The position numbers and the translations under genes were made by a program. The notes beneath the pieces are model-generated. The model made no database searches, was not told the origin of the DNA, and was given only the letters and a program-made list of their open reading frames with translations. From Megamerina dolium (lineage: Eukaryota; Arthropoda; Insecta; Diptera; Megamerinidae), in NCBI GenBank assembly GCA_963854835.1, contig OY978530.1, positions 30,658,695 to 30,722,694 of the forward strand: a DNA stretch of 64,000 bases, in the 5' to 3' direction. Each line of letters starts with the position of its first letter. Position 1 is the stretch's first letter. Below are positions 18,831 to 30,575 of this stretch, piece after piece.

Positions 18831-19215
18831 ATCCAGATGGAGACAAATAATAAAACAAAACGATTTACATAACCCTGAGAAAATAAAACAGATTCTAACC
18901 AATTTCGAAAATCCAAATAAAATGACAGCAATACTAACTGATGATTCCATTTTGGAAATAATCCAAGAAATGTATTCCAAATCTTTAGTAATGGGGGAAT
19001 GAAACTAATACGTTGCATGACAATAGTACAAAATATATTTGAAATAGGCAAACAAGAAAGTATAATACATATTACAAATCAACGAAAATACTTCTTCACG
19101 AATATGAAATCTATTATAACGCTAATGTGAAACAACTGCAAAATTTGTTTAGAAAACAAATATGAAAGACATAAGAAACCAATTAAATTCGAACTGACGG
19201 AAACGCCATATAAAC
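18831..19215 (+). pseudogene. Gypsy1 integrase zinc region
   Basis: Degraded; near 19130-19215 a CKICLENKYERHKKP-like segment followed by ELTETPYKP marks the second Cys pair of the HHCC domain and the start of the core. Interrupted at 19216. Confidence 0.7.
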
Positions 19216-19462
19216 CTAGGGTCAATGTGGGTAAATGAGAGGTTCGTTTTTTAAGAGTTGTGCAAGTCAGGAAGTATCAAGAAAAAAAAAATTTGTTTTA
19301 AAACTTTTATCAGGTAAGTCTATTTTGCAATACATTTTAGTTATAAAATTAGATTTGTATTCTTGTTAAAACAAAACATTTAAGAAATTTAAAAATTTAT
19401 CTATTTTCCTTATTAAAAAATTTTGTTGTGGAGAAATGTAAACAGTGCATTTCAGCTGTTGA

Positions 19463-20098
19463 AATGCCTCGAATTTATATTCTAAAAAACCACTGCCGTC
19501 ATATTCATTAGATGACGTTGCCAAAGCAGTCCACGATATGAAAAATAAAAACATGACCTTCAGGGCAACCCAGGAAGCTTATGGAGTGTCTGTATCTGTT
19601 ATTTATAATAGGATAAGTGCCAGAAAATACTCACTTGATAAAATTGGACAAGATCGTGGAAAGGCATTGCCATTACAAGTCGAGAACGACATTTTTAAGT
19701 GCCTCCTTCAACGATCTTTGAGTGGTTATCCTTGCTATAAAGGAGAGTTGCTAAATTTGATCTCCCAGTACGATATTAATAACACCTTAAAGACCCCGTT
19801 TAATAACTCCAACCCCGATGAAGTGTGGTACCGAAACTTTATGAAAAAACATTCTACATTATCCCTTAAAAAACTGGAGCTACTACAGGTATGCCGAAAG
19901 GAAACTAGAAAATCTGAAATTATTCACGATTTTTATAATAAGTTAAAAGACGTTATAATGGTAACAAACGCAAAGAAAAATAACATTCAGCTCCTTGGAT
20001 TCCCCAGTCACTTTTCTGATAAAATTCAGCTGTTAGGCAACGCTGGTTCTGGCCCGGTTAGGACGGTTTGGGACAAATTGCTGGTTTTCCCTCTTTAA
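19463..20098 (+). pseudogene. pogo-like transposase, internally deleted
   Basis: Start ATG at 19463 (MPRIY), a frameshift in an A run near 19490, then LDDVAKAVHDMKNKNMTFRA and ATQEAYGVSVSVIYNRIS, a psq-type HTH. A second segment, WYRNFMKKHSTLSLKKLE, is typical of pogo/Jerky-related transposases. It then jumps at about codon 160 to a C-terminal segment resembling the region around the third Asp (GPVRTVWDKLL). The catalytic core with the Asp residues is gone. 186 codons remain open from 19538. Confidence 0.7.
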
Positions 20099-20284
20099 TT
20101 ATATTTTGTAACTTTACTTTTAATAATAAAAAATCCGACAGAGTGATTTTTTAAGAGCATTCGGATTTTATTTAAAAAAACAACACATACAATTTAGAGA
20201 AATGTATGAAATCTTTATGAGTCGATAGTATGATCTACTCGTATATAATTCATTGTTTAAATATGATTTAATGTAAATCTTGAC

Positions 20285-20475
20285 CGCGGCTGCGCCTCAA
20301 ATGGTTCATACGCTGGATACAATTTTGGCATACTCTCTCCAACATATCGGCCGGTATCTCACGAATAAATCGATAATTCACGGTAATCACGAACACTGGC
20401 GGATACAGCTGCGATATTTTGCTCTGTCCACACTCTACGTAGGCATGTTGGTAGTTTAATGTTCAATAATGTAAA
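20285..20475 (-). pseudogene. mariner/IS630-type transposase remnant, internally deleted
   Basis: Minus strand reads LRRVWTEQNIAAVSASVRDY, part of an N-terminal HTH region, and then, in another frame, REIPADMLERVCQNC and RMNHLRRSRGQ, which is the C-terminus of such transposases. The middle is absent, so this is a short deletion derivative. Confidence 0.6.
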
Positions 20476-20817
20476 TTTGGTGCGAAATTTAGTCACAAGA
20501 TTTCGAATAGCCACCTCAAAAGGTCACCCAAACTGACCATAAAATGAATGAATGAATGACCCGAGCATGAATTTTGATAATAAAATTCAATAATCTGCAA
20601 GCGTTGGATGGATTTTCTTTTAACATGGAATTTGGAGTAAATGTAAACATTAGTTTTCATGCCTTTTTCTCGCAGCACAGTATTAAATAGTCGCGCAGTT
20701 GTGTTCATTTACCTTATCAAAACTTTGAGTATGTTGCATAGAAACTAAAATCGTTGTTTACCCCAGGATTAAAAAAAAATAAAGCTAGGGTAAATGTTAA
20801 CATAATATGTACACATA

Positions 20818-21135
20818 TATATTTATTCTGTTCATAAAGCACATTTTTTTTTCCATAATTGATATATTTACTGAATTCGGTATTGCTTATTTACTTATCA
20901 ATAGGAGTAGTATTAATATAATTCAAAATGTCATAAATTTCTTTTCACATTACGGAATACCGAAAAACAACGGGTTAGAATTAACTCTCATTTCCACTTA
21001 AAGAGTTTCTACAATTATTCACCACTGAATCCATCAAACGTCAGCAGAAAACTCAACAGGAAATTCACCCATAGAAAGGTTACATTTCACACTTACAGAA
21101 ATAATAAGAATACATTACCATGCGCATTAATATGT
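20818..21135 (+). pseudogene. Gypsy1 integrase core
   Basis: Frame FFSIIDIFTEFGIAYLL (first Asp), then NVINFFSHYGIPK, then in a shifted frame a DNGLE-like second Asp and a GNSPIERLHFTLTE segment with the Glu. Two frameshifts. It joins logically to the zinc region at 19215. Confidence 0.75.
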
Positions 21136-21289
21136 GTATGAACATGGCCAACAAATTAACAACACCAGACTATCGGAACACGACCTGCTACAGTGATGCA
21201 ACTGAAATGTGAACTCGTCAGCAGCAAATTTGCAAACCACAAATATGTCAACGAGTAAATATCACCATAATGGGTATCGCTTCAAAGAA

Positions 21290-21510
21290 GGGCGTAAAAA
21301 GTTACCATTGCGTTTAAACAATGGCAAAAGGTTGGCTGAGTGGCTCCAAGTATTTTTGTGAGTTCATCTTGTATGTGTGATGGATCTTCATTGAGCCTTG
21401 CCTCAAATTCTTCATCCTCAAACTTTGGTTTTTCGTTTTTCGCCTTCCAAATCAAAATTGCCTCTTTTAAACCGTGCAAACCACTTCTGACACGTTCGCT
21501 CAGCTAATGC
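21290..21510 (-). pseudogene. mariner transposase N-terminal fragment
   Basis: Minus-strand frame with KPKFEDEEFEARLNEDPSH and then QDELTKILGATQPTFCHCLN, the second HTH of mariner transposases. Upstream codons shift frame at about 21475. No catalytic part. Confidence 0.7.
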
Positions 21511-22149
21511 ATGGTTACCATGAACTTCCACTAGAATACAATGACTTTCGGTAGCCTTTTTCTTGACATTGAAGTAATGAAGTAAAAGTCCCCACAAACA
21601 TTATTCGGTACAAAAGCTGTTATTTACGAACCACTCAGAAACTGTGTTGTTTACACTTCAGCGAAATAGCAGATACTGAAAACAAAGCCTAATCATGATA
21701 CTCTAAATTGACGGTATTGCTAGATGAAACAATGAAATAATAATCTAATAGCGATATCTATTATCAAACCCGTACGAACTTATTTATACTCCCAATAAAT
21801 TAATTATTACAAAATCAAAAGAAATAATACCCGAAGTTATTTAATTAGATTTAATTTGATAGATGTTTGTTTGTATGTTCCAAACCAACTAGCTCGGCCC
21901 CACGTTGTGTGCCAATTTATATTATTTCTGTAGCATAAAACATAGGGTTTTGTTGGAGTTGTATATATAAATTTCACCCCAGAAAGAAGAGATGCGGGTG
22001 CATGTAATGAACTAAATGAGCTCTGTACATTTTTTCTCAATTAAAATCAACATTGCCAAATTTTGTTAAAAGAAATGTATAATTTTATTTTCTTAGTAGC
22101 CAAGGAATTAAATAAATGAAATTAATGATTTCTTTATTTTATTCTTCTT
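21511..22149. other. spacer, no gene supported
   Basis: AT-rich. Around 21890-22060 sequence such as CTCGGCCCCACGTTG could be an LTR or 3' end but I found no partner in the window. Confidence 0.35.
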
Positions 22150-22370
22150 CCTAATTAAGGTTTTAAAACTGACTTCGGCGAAAGTGAGTGGCGAAAACCT
22201 CCTCGGTTAGAGGTTGTGCGTTGGACTTGGGACCCACCACATAAGAACTTTCACCCAATGAACAATCAAACCGTGCCTCGGATAAGGATTACACCTTTTG
22301 AAGACGATCCGCGCAAACGAAATAAGGACCACGATTTACGGATAGTAAATCGTGGTCTGGAAAGTCGATT
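22150..22370 (+). pseudogene. LINE-A 5' fragment (L4)
   Basis: Shares GTGCCTCGGATAA and a similar following 40 bp with the 5' end of copy L8 (36950). It lies upstream of the endonuclease. It ends in a perfect 13-bp hairpin at 22327-22357 (see findings). Confidence 0.6.
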
Positions 22371-22699
22371 ATGCAATTATGCGTTTATGTGAGATACATT
22401 CTTCTTAGAAGTAAATACCTAACGATATTTTAAAGGTATTTATGATTTTATAAAAACAAAACGTAAAAGTTCAGAGTTTCCTTGGTCAATAAAATAATTG
22501 TATCTCTGCTGATGATGCTGATGATGCTGATGATTATTTTGCAGACTTTTCTTGTCCGAATTACACAGCAGGAATCTACAATTCTAGCTTGTCTTATCCA
22601 ATTAATTCATATTGTATGCCTTTCATTACTTCTGCAAAAATTTTACGACATATCAAAACCTTAAAGCTGTCCTATTTACCAGCATCTGACAAGTTTCCA
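22371..22699. other. spacer with short GATGAT(GCT) repeat
   Basis: A short TGATGATGCTGATGATGC run at about 22510-22535; otherwise nothing recognised. Confidence 0.4.
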
Positions 22700-23620
22700 A
22701 GCTATAATTCTCAATCAAATCTACAGTAACCAATTTTCCAAAATTTTTACCAGTGTAATCAAAGGATTTAGTCGTGACTTCCAAACTGATGTAATTTACA
22801 GTCAAGTTTCGTTAAGGTTTATCATGACTCTAAAACCTTGACTAAGTAACCTTGATTTAATTGGCTTACCACATATGTTCATAAGATGGATCAGATCTTA
22901 TTTGACTAACGGTACCAAAAAGTGTTATTCAATAACGCCATTTCAAAAAATATAAATGTTTCTTCTGGTGTTCCCCAGGGTAGGCATCTGGGTCCAATTC
23001 TCTTCTTACTATTAATAAATGATATTCCATCTTTTATTTGCACTCAACTGTTTTGATGTTCATAGATGACGTATAAGTTTTCATATCACATTAATAAACG
23101 GCTTCACAAGCACATTTACAATTGGATTTAAATTCTCTTTCGAATTGATGCTCATCTAATCTAATGTTACTTAATTTTGATAAATGTAAGTTCACGGGTT
23201 TTTTTAGGAACGAACCCTTGCCTTACCACTTCCCGTTTCATAACCAGCCGTTGATGTGTATTTTTAGTTTTATTGATCTTGGTATCACCATAGATCCTAA
23301 ACTTCGCTTTAATCTACGTATTAATTTTTGTGTGAATAAGAGAAAGGGCGTACTTGATTTCATTAAGAGATGGTCAAAGGATTTTAATGATTCGTGCGTG
23401 ACTAAAGCTCTTTACATCTACCTTGTTCCTCCAATTCTGGAGTATGGTTCTATTGTTTGGAATCCTCAATATAGGTGTTATATCGACAATTTAGAATCTG
23501 TCCAGAAGCATTTTCTGTTATTTACCTTGCGCTCTTTTAATTGCATTAGCATTGCCAACACTAGAAAGTATAAGAGTCATATCATTTGTTTGTTTTGTAA
23601 TAAAATTGTTTAATGGTGAA
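22700..23620 (+). pseudogene. Jockey/CR1-type LINE reverse transcriptase relic
   Basis: Successive frames read GLPHMFIRWIRSYLTNGTKK, SSGVPQG-like motif B (near 22955-22985) and LGPILFLLLINDIP. The 149-codon frame at 23164-23613 follows, holding DLGITIDPKLRFN, FIKRWSKDFND and YLVPPILEYGSIVWNP, the C-terminal RT region. Motif C is lost in decay near 23050. Stops and shifts before 23164. Confidence 0.75.
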
Positions 23621-23840
23621 AATTAATCTCCTTAGTTACTTAGCGAACTGAATCTATATGTAAAATTAACTTTGAAACATTTGCTCCTGTAAGAAGCATT
23701 TTTTTTTAATAATCGTACATATTTTATTGAATATTCTAACTTCTGATTAGAACTAACAATAAGATTTCAAAGAACAAGAAACACATTCACATTTTAAAAT
23801 TACTTATACACGAATATCGTATATATCATATAATACTTAA

Positions 23841-25752
23841 CCCTAGTTAAATAACGTTATTTTTTTGTACTGAAAAGATAACGATACGTCTGAGAGACGT
23901 ATGCCAGTTTATATCCTTTTAAAAGTGTTGTTAGAAGGAATATTGATAATGTTCTTATTGAGATCATTTATTTAATAAATTTCTGTTAACATTAAATAAC
24001 TTTTGAAGTAAAATAATGTTTGCTTAGTAAAATAAAAATAAAATTCCATTTGCTTTAAAAATTCATCACAAAATAGCTGGTCTTCTCTGAAGTACTCCAA
24101 TTTGTCTACTAAAGTTAAAAAAAAGAGTTTACTTTGTACTTCATTTAGGTAACAGTATCTGTTGTAAGTTATATAAACAAAAAAAATAAATAAATTCTAA
24201 GAGTATTATATGCAAGAGTTACAAACTAAATTTTTGTGGTCTCCACACACAGGTACCGCACACTTGACGCACGTCATTTTTGACATACGTCGCATTTTTG
24301 AAGGACAAAAACCACAGTATTTCCTCTTTTTTGTGACAGGCTGATCTTTAAGTAAGCTTTTTGCTAAAGGAACAGAAGTGAACCAATTATCGCAGGTTAT
24401 ATTTCGCTACGAACCATGTATAGGTCGCGATAGTTCCTTTACATAATACTCTCCCAACGGAAGGTCGCAATTTTTTGTCGTTTTCCCCAAATATGGAATC
24501 GCATTAAACATATATTTAGTTGAACTGTCGCATATCATTGGAATTTTGACTCCATATTTACTTGGCTTGTTTGGAATATATATTTTAAATGGGCAGCGGC
24601 CACGAAATCCCAACAGCTGTTCGTCAATTGTAGTATGAGATCCTGGTATGTAACTAGTTTTGCATTGTTTTATGAAGAGGTCCCATATCTTTCTAATGGG
24701 TACGAATACATCATGTGGGCGAAGTGCGGGCCGCAATGCTTTATCGTCCATTCTAAGGCATCGAATAAGAAAGTCGAATCTATCACGGCTCATGATTGCC
24801 GTATATCGTGTTCCACAGAAAGTAGTGTTAAATAATTCATCTGTTGATAAGTGGTTATCCTTCAATGCTGCTGATAAAGTTAGTATGCCAATAAGGGCGC
24901 GTATTTCAATGCCATTTGTATCTCGAAATGTTGCTGCCGTCATATCATCCCGTCGAGTAATAAAAATTTCAGCATTTGTCCACTGTACAATTTCCGAAAT
25001 TATTTCGTCCGTGAAAAAAACGTTAAAGCACGAAATAGGATCGTATAGCGATTTGCATTCTCGAGTTGGTCCTCTTGCCATTCGGACAATGTTTGTTGAA
25101 GAAATTCTGCCGGCGTTTTGACCCTTCGACTGTAGCCCAGCAATGTCTGCTCTTACTTTTTATAGTGGCTTGAGGTAGGGTAATTATGCTGCTATCGGAA
25201 CGTGAAGTGAAATTACCAGAAATTTCAGGTTGTGGCGCTGTATTTTCATCAGACTCTTGGGTATCAGCAAGCTCATCTTCCATATCGCTTTGAATATCAT
25301 CTTCCAGTATTTCATTTCCTGGTTCGCTGACATTTTCCGAAGAATCTGAGTCGCTAAAAACATTTTGCAAAACAGCTGCAATTTGTTCGTCATCTAAACC
25401 GCGCTTACATGTCTTCGTTTTTAACAAATTTTAATTTAAAAAGTAACGATCCACCTTAGAATTCAACAGAAAATGAAAAAAAAACGCTAACACACAAAAA
25501 TGTCAAAACTTACACAAAAGATAACGATACGTCTCTCAGACGTATGCTATGTTAATTTCTCAGAAACAATTGCATTCACAGCAAAAAAACAACCACCACC
25601 GACAAGATGTAGCTAACGACTGAGATAACTGAAAGTGAGAATTTTCTCTCTTGACGATTGAGAGAGAGAGAGAGCAAAAAAAGAGACGTACGCAAAAGGC
25701 GAGACGTACGCAAAAGGCGTACGTCTCGCAAACGTACCTTATCTAAGCAGGG
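23841..25752 (-). mobile_element. piggyBac-family transposon, internally deleted
   Basis: 1,912 bp flanked by TTAA (23837-23840, 25753-25756) with termini CCCTAGTTAAATAACG (left) and, inverted, CCCTGCTTAGATAAGG (right). TTAA target and CCCT ends are diagnostic of piggyBac. Subterminal palindromes around ATACGTCTGAGAGACGTAT occur near both ends (23885, 25530). A perfect 13-bp hairpin GCGAGACGTACGC lies at 25699-25729. Confidence 0.9.
24227..25427 (-). pseudogene. piggyBac transposase
   Basis: The minus strand starts at 25427 with an acidic N-terminus (SDSDSSENVSEPGNEILEDD) and shifts frame near 25080. The core continues from 25081: NGIEIRALIGILTLSAALKD, then HTTIDEQLLGFRGRCPFKIY with the first catalytic Asp. 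After YYVKELSRPIHGS there is an in-frame TAG at about 24409, then RNITCDNWFTSVPLAKSLL with the second Asp. It then jumps directly to the Cys-rich C-terminus (KRKYCGFCPSKMRR, CAVPVCGDHKNLVCNSC). The third Asp region, roughly 150 residues, is deleted. Inactive. Confidence 0.88.
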
Positions 25753-25879
25753 TTAATATACCAAATAATCATTGCCAATGCTTTAAGCTATTAGGGATTA
25801 GTAAAGGAAAAATAAGTGAACGTAATGTGAACATATTTGGATTCAATAACTTTTATTCTCCTGCAGTCATTATTGGAGA

Positions 25880-26805
25880 GTATTTACATGTTCTTGGAGA
25901 AGTTTGATGTCAATATAGGATCTGGATGAGGGCATAACATGGTTGTATCATCTTCAAAAGTATACGTGACTGTATTGGCGTTTGTCGGCATATCAGTAGC
26001 GTATAACATATTGAGCAGAGTCCCCAACACGCTGCCTTGTGGTACTCCACCGAGAATGTGCTATTCGATCGGAACTCTAATACCCGTTATTATCAAATTG
26101 TAAAACAGTTTTGAGAAAATTGATAACAAACCAATGAGTCTGTAGGACGCGACGATATAACATTAATGCTGTAGTTATTTTTAGCTGATGGCAACGGGGT
26201 ATCGAGGCTAGTCACGTTAGGTGATTGGCGAAAGCAATTCTTTTTTCTGCATCACTTCTTGCCCAGTCACCATTGGGGAGACAGATTGAAGGCTTCGCTT
26301 GTATAGGTTTTTTTTAGTTATTTACTAGCTTTCCGTAGTGAGAAGTTTGAGTTTTCTGCAGGACAGAGCGTCTCACCATATTCTTAAAATTCGGAGATTT
26401 CCTTCTCTTTTAAAATAAGATGAAGTTTTTTGAACAATCGTTCAGCTTCATTATCCGAGTTTTCAGAGATAACGATTATTATCGTGGGAGAATGATTTAA
26501 AGATAACTCTAAAGGGGAATGCACCCGGCAATGTACATTCTTCACCCCTTTAGTGATTGCAAAAACAATAAGGTCTGGAATCTTTCGCTTATCTGATGGC
26601 CAATATGGATGAAACGTCAAGTACAAGCGTATTTACCATTGACAACAGCTTTCTCCGTTTAGGAGTTTTTAAACGTGAGCCCCAGTGAATACGCTTTGCG
26701 TCAAAATCTCCAGCAGCTATAAATTTAGTACCGATTGTACTACAAATTGTTTGCATTGCTCTTCATCAATGTTAGATCTGGGTGGGCAGTAAATAGCTGA
26801 GAGTG
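25880..26805 (-). pseudogene. Jockey-clade LINE relic, RT and endonuclease pieces
   Basis: Minus strand: near 26770-26740 an SAIYCPPRSNIDEEQ endonuclease segment; 26626-26384 WPSDKRKIPDLIVFAITKGV with NHSPT in place of SDHSPT; then, after a deletion, RT motif B GGVPQGSVLGTLLNMLY near 26060-26030 and FEDDTT in place of FADDT near 25975. Clearly inactive. At 26806 a LINE-A copy begins. Confidence 0.75.
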
Positions 26806-27530
26806 CTACTTACTTACTTACATATGTGGCCATTACAACTGAAAATCAATTTAGGCCGAATCTAGCATGCTTCGTCAGCCAGCTCTTTCCTTCGTTGGAG
26901 TCAGTTAGAAATTGCAAGCGCTGACAAGTTCTCCAGTACTTGATTATTCCACCGGAAGTTAGGTCTTCCTCTTCTTTGTTCCGAATATAACACGTTCTTA
27001 GCCGGAGCGTGTTCTTCCAATCGCTCGAAATGACCTAGCCAGCGCAGTCGCTGAAATTTGAAATTTCATGGTTGTACCTTATTCGATACTTGCCACTAAC
27101 GCAAATAAGTCTGAAGAACTTGCGTAGGACTTTTCTTTCGAAAACTCTAAGCATTCGCTCATCCGAGGTGGAAATTGTCCAAGCTTCGGGGCCATATGTA
27201 AGGACACGCATGATGAGAGACTTGTAGAGTATGGTTTTCGTTGCTCGAGAGAGGGCCCGACTTCTCTATTGATTACTAAGCCCAAAGTAACACCTGTTAG
27301 CAAGAGTGACCCTCGCAATATCTCCAGGCTGTCGTTATTACTGGTGATGCTGGTTCCAAGTTAGATGAAATCCTTCACTATTTCAAAAACGTAGTTATCA
27401 ACAATGTCATGGGGGACGCTGAGACCCTTTGTTTGTTGATACTACACTTTCCATCGTTAACCGTAAAACGCAGTCGACGCGACTCCCTTTCCAACTCTGA
27501 GAGTGCTGCACTGACTGCTAGAATGTTCAC
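26806..27530 (-). pseudogene. LINE-A 3' half (L5)
   Basis: Minus-strand copy of the LINE-A C-terminal half, from TTCTCAGAGTTGGAAAG (27510) to the GGCCACATATGTAAGTAAGTAAG tail (about 26806-26830). Many frameshifts. The tail is in GTAA units. Confidence 0.85.
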
Positions 27531-27559
27531 TACTCATAATACATAAACGAATAAACGAT

Positions 27560-28820
27560 TCTCTCAATATATCGTGGCATCAAAACATTAGTATTTGTAC
27601 TCGACCCGTATGGTACAATAGTTGGCCGTGCTAGAATCTAATATGTGCCGATTCTGTGGTTACTTTATGGCCAAGATACTTAACTTCTCGCCTGAAAAGT
27701 TAACACTTTTTCGGATTTAATTAATCCCCGCTGATTGCACACGCTCAAATACTTCTTTCAATTTTTTCAAGTGGTCGCTAAAATTATTTCCCATCACGAT
27801 AATGTGATCGGGGTACACCAAGCACGTTTCCAGTGTAGTCCTCTTAGTATACGTTCTATCAAATCTTCGAAAATAGAAGGCACATTACATAGACCAAATG
27901 GCATCACTGTGAACTGCCATAGACAATCATCAATACTGAAAGCTGCTTTCTCTTTGTCCTCCTCATCAAGTTCCTCTTATCAGTAGCCACATTGTAGATC
28001 AAGACTTGGAAACCACTTCGCACAAGATAGCGTGTCCAGAGTATCATCGTTTCTTAACAGTGGATAGCTATCTTTTTTCGTGACATTATTTAGTTTTTCA
28101 CACAGAATCACGTGCTTCCATCCTTCTTCTTTACTAGAACTACTGGTGAACTCCATGGACTTGCTGATGGTTCAGGAATACTTTGCTTCTGCATATCGAT
28201 AATCAGCTTAATGTATCCACCTCATTTAGCTAATGGAGCTCATCGTGGTGCTTGACGAATTGGTTTTAAATCTTTCGTGTCAGTATAATGTTTCACGATG
28301 GTTGTTCGTCCATCAGTTTTTCCATTTTACGAGAAGATTGAATTGTACATCTCGTAGGCCTTCTCTCTTTGCTGCTTTTTAAGCACACTTGCCCATACTA
28401 ACGTATGTACATTTAATTCCGCTCTAACAGTTCCTGGTCTTCCTCTTTTCATTGATGAACTCCTTTCACAATCTATTATGGCAGTAACTTCCTGACAACG
28501 ACCTCTCTTCACAACTGTAGGTATATTAGTTGGATGTAATATTCTCACCGATACCATTCCATTCTCCTTAGGTTCAACTAACTTCAGCTTGCCTATTTCA
28601 TCATCCACATTCATCTATGCTGAAATTACCGATTCTGATTTTGGAACTTCTTTGCTTTGATATGTCAGTATTTGATTGATGGTTGCACTTCGCTTATAAC
28701 CGATGTTCAATGGCAACTCGACATTTGCATAGCGTAGTATCCATTGATTTAAATTTAACGTAAATCCATAATTTATCATGAAATCTACGCAAATTATTAC
28801 GTCATCAATGATATCAGTCA
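27560..28820 (-). pseudogene. Gypsy-type protease and reverse transcriptase relic
   Basis: Minus strand: protease-like end at 28821-28615 (DDVIICVDFMINYGFTLNLN), an inter-domain region at 28614-28327, then RT with SIPEPSASPWSSPVVLVKK (28200-28140). Next come WQFTVMPFGLCNVPSIFE (27920-27870) and YPDHIIVMGNNF in place of the catalytic YxDD (27810). A different subgroup from Gypsy1 and Gypsy2 (the protease and RT lie close together, in Osvaldo/Ulysses style), which is an inference. Confidence 0.7.
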
Positions 28821-28831
28821 CAATGAAGTCA

Positions 28832-29150
28832 TGTTACCACGTGCAGCTGCCGATAGCAACGAAAACCACACTCTGCAAGTGTCTCATCATGTCTGTCCTT
28901 ACATATGCCGCCGAAAGTTGGACAATTTCCACCTCAGATGAGAGAATGCTCGCAGTTTTCGAGAAAAAAGTTCTACGCATGACCTTTTGACCTATTAGCG
29001 TTGGTGGCGAGTATCGAATAATAACGCTCCGGCTAAAAAGGTGTAATATTCGGAACCAGCTGATGGACGACGCAGAAGAGGAAGACCTATCCTCCGGTGG
29101 AAAGATCAAGTACTGGAGAACTTGTCAGCGCTTGAAATTTCTAACTTTCA
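28832..29150 (+). pseudogene. LINE-A C-terminal fragment (L6)
   Basis: Matches L1 at 1940-2340 with an internal loss at about 29023, where CGAATAA jumps to ACGCTCCGGC. It retains TISTSDERMLAVFEKKVL and RRRGRP-type codons. No tail is seen. Confidence 0.85.
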
Positions 29151-29379
29151 TATATTATAATTTTCTGCGATTTAAAATAAATGTATAAAAAACTGAATGC
29201 AATTTTCAAACGGCCTTTTCATGCCCGTCCCCAGCACCTATGAACGCGTCATACACTTTTATAAAATACAAAATTCCCAATACAATAGAGAGGTTTTTAT
29301 ATTTTATATACATTTTTCTTACCGCGACCTATATGTGTATATAGAAAAATTAGCGAACTAACCAGAAAAACTTTTTTTT
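29151..29379. other. spacer, nothing recognised
   Basis: AT-rich, no frame of note. Confidence 0.4.
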
Positions 29380-30215
29380 TCTTTTTATTGGGTTATTCAG
29401 TGGCTACAAACAACTTATTCGAAATGACTTCCATTTGCCTTCCAGCACGACTTGAGTCGATCTAGCCACTCATCGATCTCTAGACGCACTTTATGCATGG
29501 GGTAACTCAACTATTGAGTCCCAACTCAATAGTTGGGACTCAATCTAATACGGACCTCAACTTGTAATCCAACGGGTTGAGATCTGGACTAGCAGCTGGC
29601 TAATCACTCCTTGATGTGAAGTCCGGAATGTTGTTTTTTAGCCACAGCTGTACAGCCGTTTTTGCCTTGTGCCGCGGGATCTTCGGGATGAGTTGGGATG
29701 CTTCTCTGAATGACCGAGCATACACACCATCGTTCTGTTTTTCTACAGTGAAGATTTTTTCGTCAGTAAACAGAATTTGTTTGTGAGCGTATCGGCTGCG
29801 TAACGCTTTCGCTTTTTGCTTGCGTTTTCCCTCCAGTGCGGCCGTGAGCAGGAGTCTAGTGTGTCGCTTGTACGCGTTGAGTCCCAAATCTTCATTGACG
29901 TAGATTTATGCGAAATTTGCATTTCCTGCGACAAGATTTTCTGTTTTCGCAGCGGTTTTCCGTCGATTCGTTCCTTCACGGCTTTGATCGCTTTCGGAGT
30001 TCTCACAATGCGCAGACGGCCAGATCTTTGACGTCCTTGTACTCCACCAGTACCCTCAAACAACTTCAGAGCACGATACAGAAAATTGTGAGTGATTCCA
30101 ATCGGTCACAACGTCTAAAAGATATCGCTTTTCCCATATTGCATTTTAGTAGGTCAACTACAACAATACGATTTTCGATGTCGCCCCATTCCATGATTGT
30201 AAACAATTGATACAA
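29380..30215 (-). pseudogene. Tc1/mariner-superfamily transposase, internally deleted
   Basis: Minus strand: N-terminus DIENRIVVVDLLKCNMGKA (about 30190) and LKLFEGTGGVQGRQRSGR with a GRPR-like linker. Then KQILFTDEKIFTVEKQND with the first Asp (29790-29750) and AVQLWLKNNIPDF, a jump over the second Asp region to SPDLNPLDYK (29570), and a C-terminal EIDEWLDRLKSCWKANG (29470-29430). The family is of maT/Tc1-like type by look. A 14-bp hairpin sits at 29513-29544. Inactive. Confidence 0.75.
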
Positions 30216-30349
30216 CAACTTTTTACGTGGCAATGAAGCATAAATGTCAACTGTCAAATCGCAGTCAAAATGAAATGGATGCGACTTAAACCAAGGCGAG
30301 CGTGTTGTAAAGGACCTAATTACCAAATTACTCCCTTGGTAGAATGTTA

Positions 30350-30575
30350 CGGAAGACAATTTTTTTTTAAATCGTTTCCTTTACTACATATACTCATCAA
30401 CTGGAAAATTAACATTGTGGGTACGTTAAAGAAAAACAAGCGGTATGTGCCGGAAGAATTTAAAGCTTCCAAGAAGCGAGATTTATATTCCAGTGAATTT
30501 GGATTTGGGCCTAGTGCAACGTTGTGTTCTTGCTTCCCAGGAAAGGAAAAAACTATTGCAAAAAAGTATATCTAG
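30350..30575 (+). pseudogene. piggyBac transposase fragment
   Basis: Frame reading INIVGTLKKNKRYVPEEFK and SEFGFGPSATLCSCFPGKE matches the region after the second catalytic Asp of piggyBac transposases (GTLKKNKREIP-type). Isolated piece of about 70 codons with no ends visible. Confidence 0.65.

Larger units (their letters stand above)
19216..20804 (+). mobile_element. deleted pogo-superfamily element inside Gypsy1 integrase
   Basis: Lies between the two halves of the Gypsy1 integrase. Near-repeats CTAGGGTCAATGT (19216-19228) and CTAGGGTAAATGT (20785-20797) mark the ends. I could not settle the exact inverted termini. It contains the transposase remnant at 19463-20098 and a remnant of a second transposase in opposite orientation at 20285-20475. 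Confidence 0.55.
6645..21135 (+). mobile_element. Gypsy1, degraded Gypsy-type retrotransposon, scattered by nested insertions
   Basis: Pieces occur in canonical order on the plus strand: a TGGCGC primer-binding-like site at 6646, gag (6664-7560), protease end (about 8060-8145), RT start (about 9060-9301), RT middle (17782-18150), RNase H (18470-18690), integrase zinc region (18830-19215) and integrase core (20818-21135). The gaps are explained by a LINE at 9302-17772 with a 9-bp target duplication, a LINE-A fragment at 18152-18470 and a deleted pogo-like element at 19216-20804. Every domain has stops or frameshifts, so this is a dead, comparatively old copy. Confidence 0.85.

Noticed and set aside
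19216..20804. Claim of exact inverted termini for the pogo-like element
   Set aside because: GGGTAAATG-like bases occur near both ends but mostly in direct orientation; boundaries left approximate.
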